The notes under the pieces were generated by a model that was not told the origin of the DNA, ran no database searches, and worked only from the letters and a program-made list of their open reading frames with translations. The position numbers and the translations under genes were made by a program. 6,107 bases of DNA from Actinomycetota bacterium (GTDB lineage: Bacteria > Actinomycetota > Acidimicrobiia > Acidimicrobiales > Microtrichaceae): the NCBI GenBank assembly GCA_009700815.1, contig WLLG01000151.1, forward strand, positions 1 through 6,107. The letters are read 5' to 3'. Positions 5,748 to 6,107 of this stretch are shown piece after piece. Position 1 is the stretch's first letter; each line of letters starts with the position of its first letter.

Positions 5748-5775
5748 GAATTCAGCGCCGCGAATTCAGCGCCGC
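5748..5775. repeat. Perfect 14-bp tandem duplication
   Basis: The 14-nt unit GAATTCAGCGCCGC occurs twice back to back (5748-5761 and 5762-5775). It lies at the convergent boundary between yraN and the 69-aa minus-strand gene. The right-hand copy contains that gene's stop codon (5766-5768) and its last two Arg codons; the left-hand copy is non-coding. The left copy is also part of the 10-bp palindrome CTGAATTCAG (5746-5755). A recent slippage duplication is the simplest explanation. Confidence 0.9.
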
Positions 5776-5975
5776 GGGTAGTGCGTCAATCGACGTTCCC
5801 AGCAGCCCCGATGCCAATGTCGCCTCAGGTCTGGGGCTTCGATCGGAACTGCCACCAGGTGGCCCATGCCCGCTGGAATATCTCTGTTGCAGCCGGGACA
5901 GGTGTACTGCTTGTGAGCCTCATATGGCTGAATCCGCCGAACCTCGCAGTCGGCAGTTGCCGTAAAATCAACCAC
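5766..5975 (-). CDS. Small Cys/His-rich (zinc-binding-like) conserved actinobacterial protein
   Basis: This 69-aa protein resembles, from memory, a small actinobacterial family often labelled 'ATP/GTP-binding protein' or hypothetical; I see no nucleotide-binding motif. The core is YTCPGCNRDIPAGMGHLVAV (residues 24-43) followed by APDLRRHWHRGCWERR (47-62). Cys26, Cys29, His55 and Cys58, with His39 and His53 nearby, form a CX2C-X25-HX2C pattern that suggests one zinc site. A further Cys lies at 10. The GTG start at 5975 is the only reasonable one, since an in-frame TGA sits just two codons upstream and later starts would lose the CX2C; no clear ribosome site is visible. It lies 21 nt downstream of the small membrane-protein gene, so the two are probably co-transcribed. 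The biochemical function is unknown. Confidence 0.8.
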   Translation of the reverse strand: MVDFTATADCEVRRIQPYEAHKQYTCPGCNRDIPAGMGHLVAVPIEAPDLRRHWHRGCWERRLTHYPRR

Positions 5976-5996
5976 GGCTCAGAGCCAATTGCGCCA

Positions 5997-6107
5997 TCAC
6001 CCGAGAAACGCCCAGACCAGCAAGCCGGCAGCCACAAGCAGAGCCGAGGCTACAAAGAGGTAGTCCCAAGCAGATTTGCGAGTCTTTTGATGAGGATTGA
6101 AGCCCAC
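5997..6107 (-). CDS. Small single-pass membrane protein (at window edge)
   Basis: Reading the minus strand from the right edge gives a 36-codon frame ending in TGA at 5997-5999. The peptide has a short polar and basic N-terminus (GFNPHQKTRKSAWDY, residues 2-16) followed by one hydrophobic segment (LFVASALLVAAGLLVWAFLG, residues 17-36) that runs to the C-terminus. The first codon at the edge is GTG, which could be the true start, but the frame is open so the protein may be longer. Short proteins of this design (FNPH, basic stretch, D-Y, then a C-terminal helix ending WAxxG) are, to my recollection, widespread unnamed proteins in Actinobacteria. The N-in orientation is inferred from the positive charges before the helix. 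It sits just upstream of the Cys/His-rich gene. No function is known to me. Confidence 0.68.
   Translation of the reverse strand: MGFNPHQKTRKSAWDYLFVASALLVAAGLLVWAFLG

Noticed and set aside
5736..5765. Bidirectional terminator between yraN and the convergent 69-aa gene
   Set aside because: Apart from the short palindrome CTGAATTCAG there is no GC stem followed by a T-run on either strand.
5825..6037. Alternative 70-codon minus-strand frame overlapping both small minus-strand genes
   Set aside because: It is out of frame with the conserved Cys/His-rich core and the hydrophobic peptide, and shows no family-like features of its own.
1..6107. CRISPR array, transposon, phage, toxin-antitoxin or other novel defence system
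   Set aside because: No regularly spaced repeats, transposase-like motifs, terminal repeats or defence-type domains are visible; the only tandem repeat is a two-copy 14-mer and the genes are mostly housekeeping.

Overview
This window is a conserved translation and protein-export housekeeping cluster. The gene order ftsY - ffh - rpsP - KH protein (khpA) - rimM - trmD - rplS - yraN on the + strand is classic for Actinobacteria and their relatives. The moderately GC-rich sequence, GTG starts, the KH protein with an acidic N-terminal extension, the Lys-rich Ffh tail and two small actinobacterial-type proteins at the right edge all fit an actinobacterium. My best guess, from memory of family sequences only, is an Acidimicrobiia-like lineage; I cannot prove this without a database search.

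Layout. Bases 1-1107 hold the SRP receptor FtsY, which is open at the left edge and probably lacks its true N-terminus. Bases 1151-2632 hold Ffh, the SRP GTPase. A 217-nt gap (2633-2849) has no gene but has several inverted repeats and probably carries the leader of the ribosomal-protein operon. Bases 2850-4747 are a tight run of rpsP (S16), khpA (overlapping rpsP by 4 nt), rimM and trmD. A 120-nt gap (4748-4867) full of potential RNA hairpins precedes rplS (L19, 4868-5212). A 166-nt non-coding stretch (5213-5378) separates rplS from yraN (5379-5735). After yraN the coding strand switches. A 14-bp perfect tandem duplication lies at the convergent boundary, followed by two small minus-strand genes: a 69-aa Cys/His-rich protein (5766-5975) and a single-span membrane peptide of at least 36 aa (5997-6107, at the window edge).

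How the genes work together. FtsY and Ffh are the two homologous GTPases of co-translational membrane targeting. S16 and L19 are structural proteins of the 30S and 50S subunits. RimM helps 30S maturation, TrmD makes m1G37 in tRNA to prevent frameshifting, and KhpA is a small RNA-binding protein. YraN is a predicted nuclease-fold protein of uncertain role. The lepB and rnhB genes that often sit between rplS and yraN in related genomes are absent here.

I found no CRISPR array, insertion sequence, phage gene, tRNA or rRNA, and no convincing new multi-gene system. The most worthwhile leads are the structured leaders in front of rpsP and rplS and the two small minus-strand proteins.
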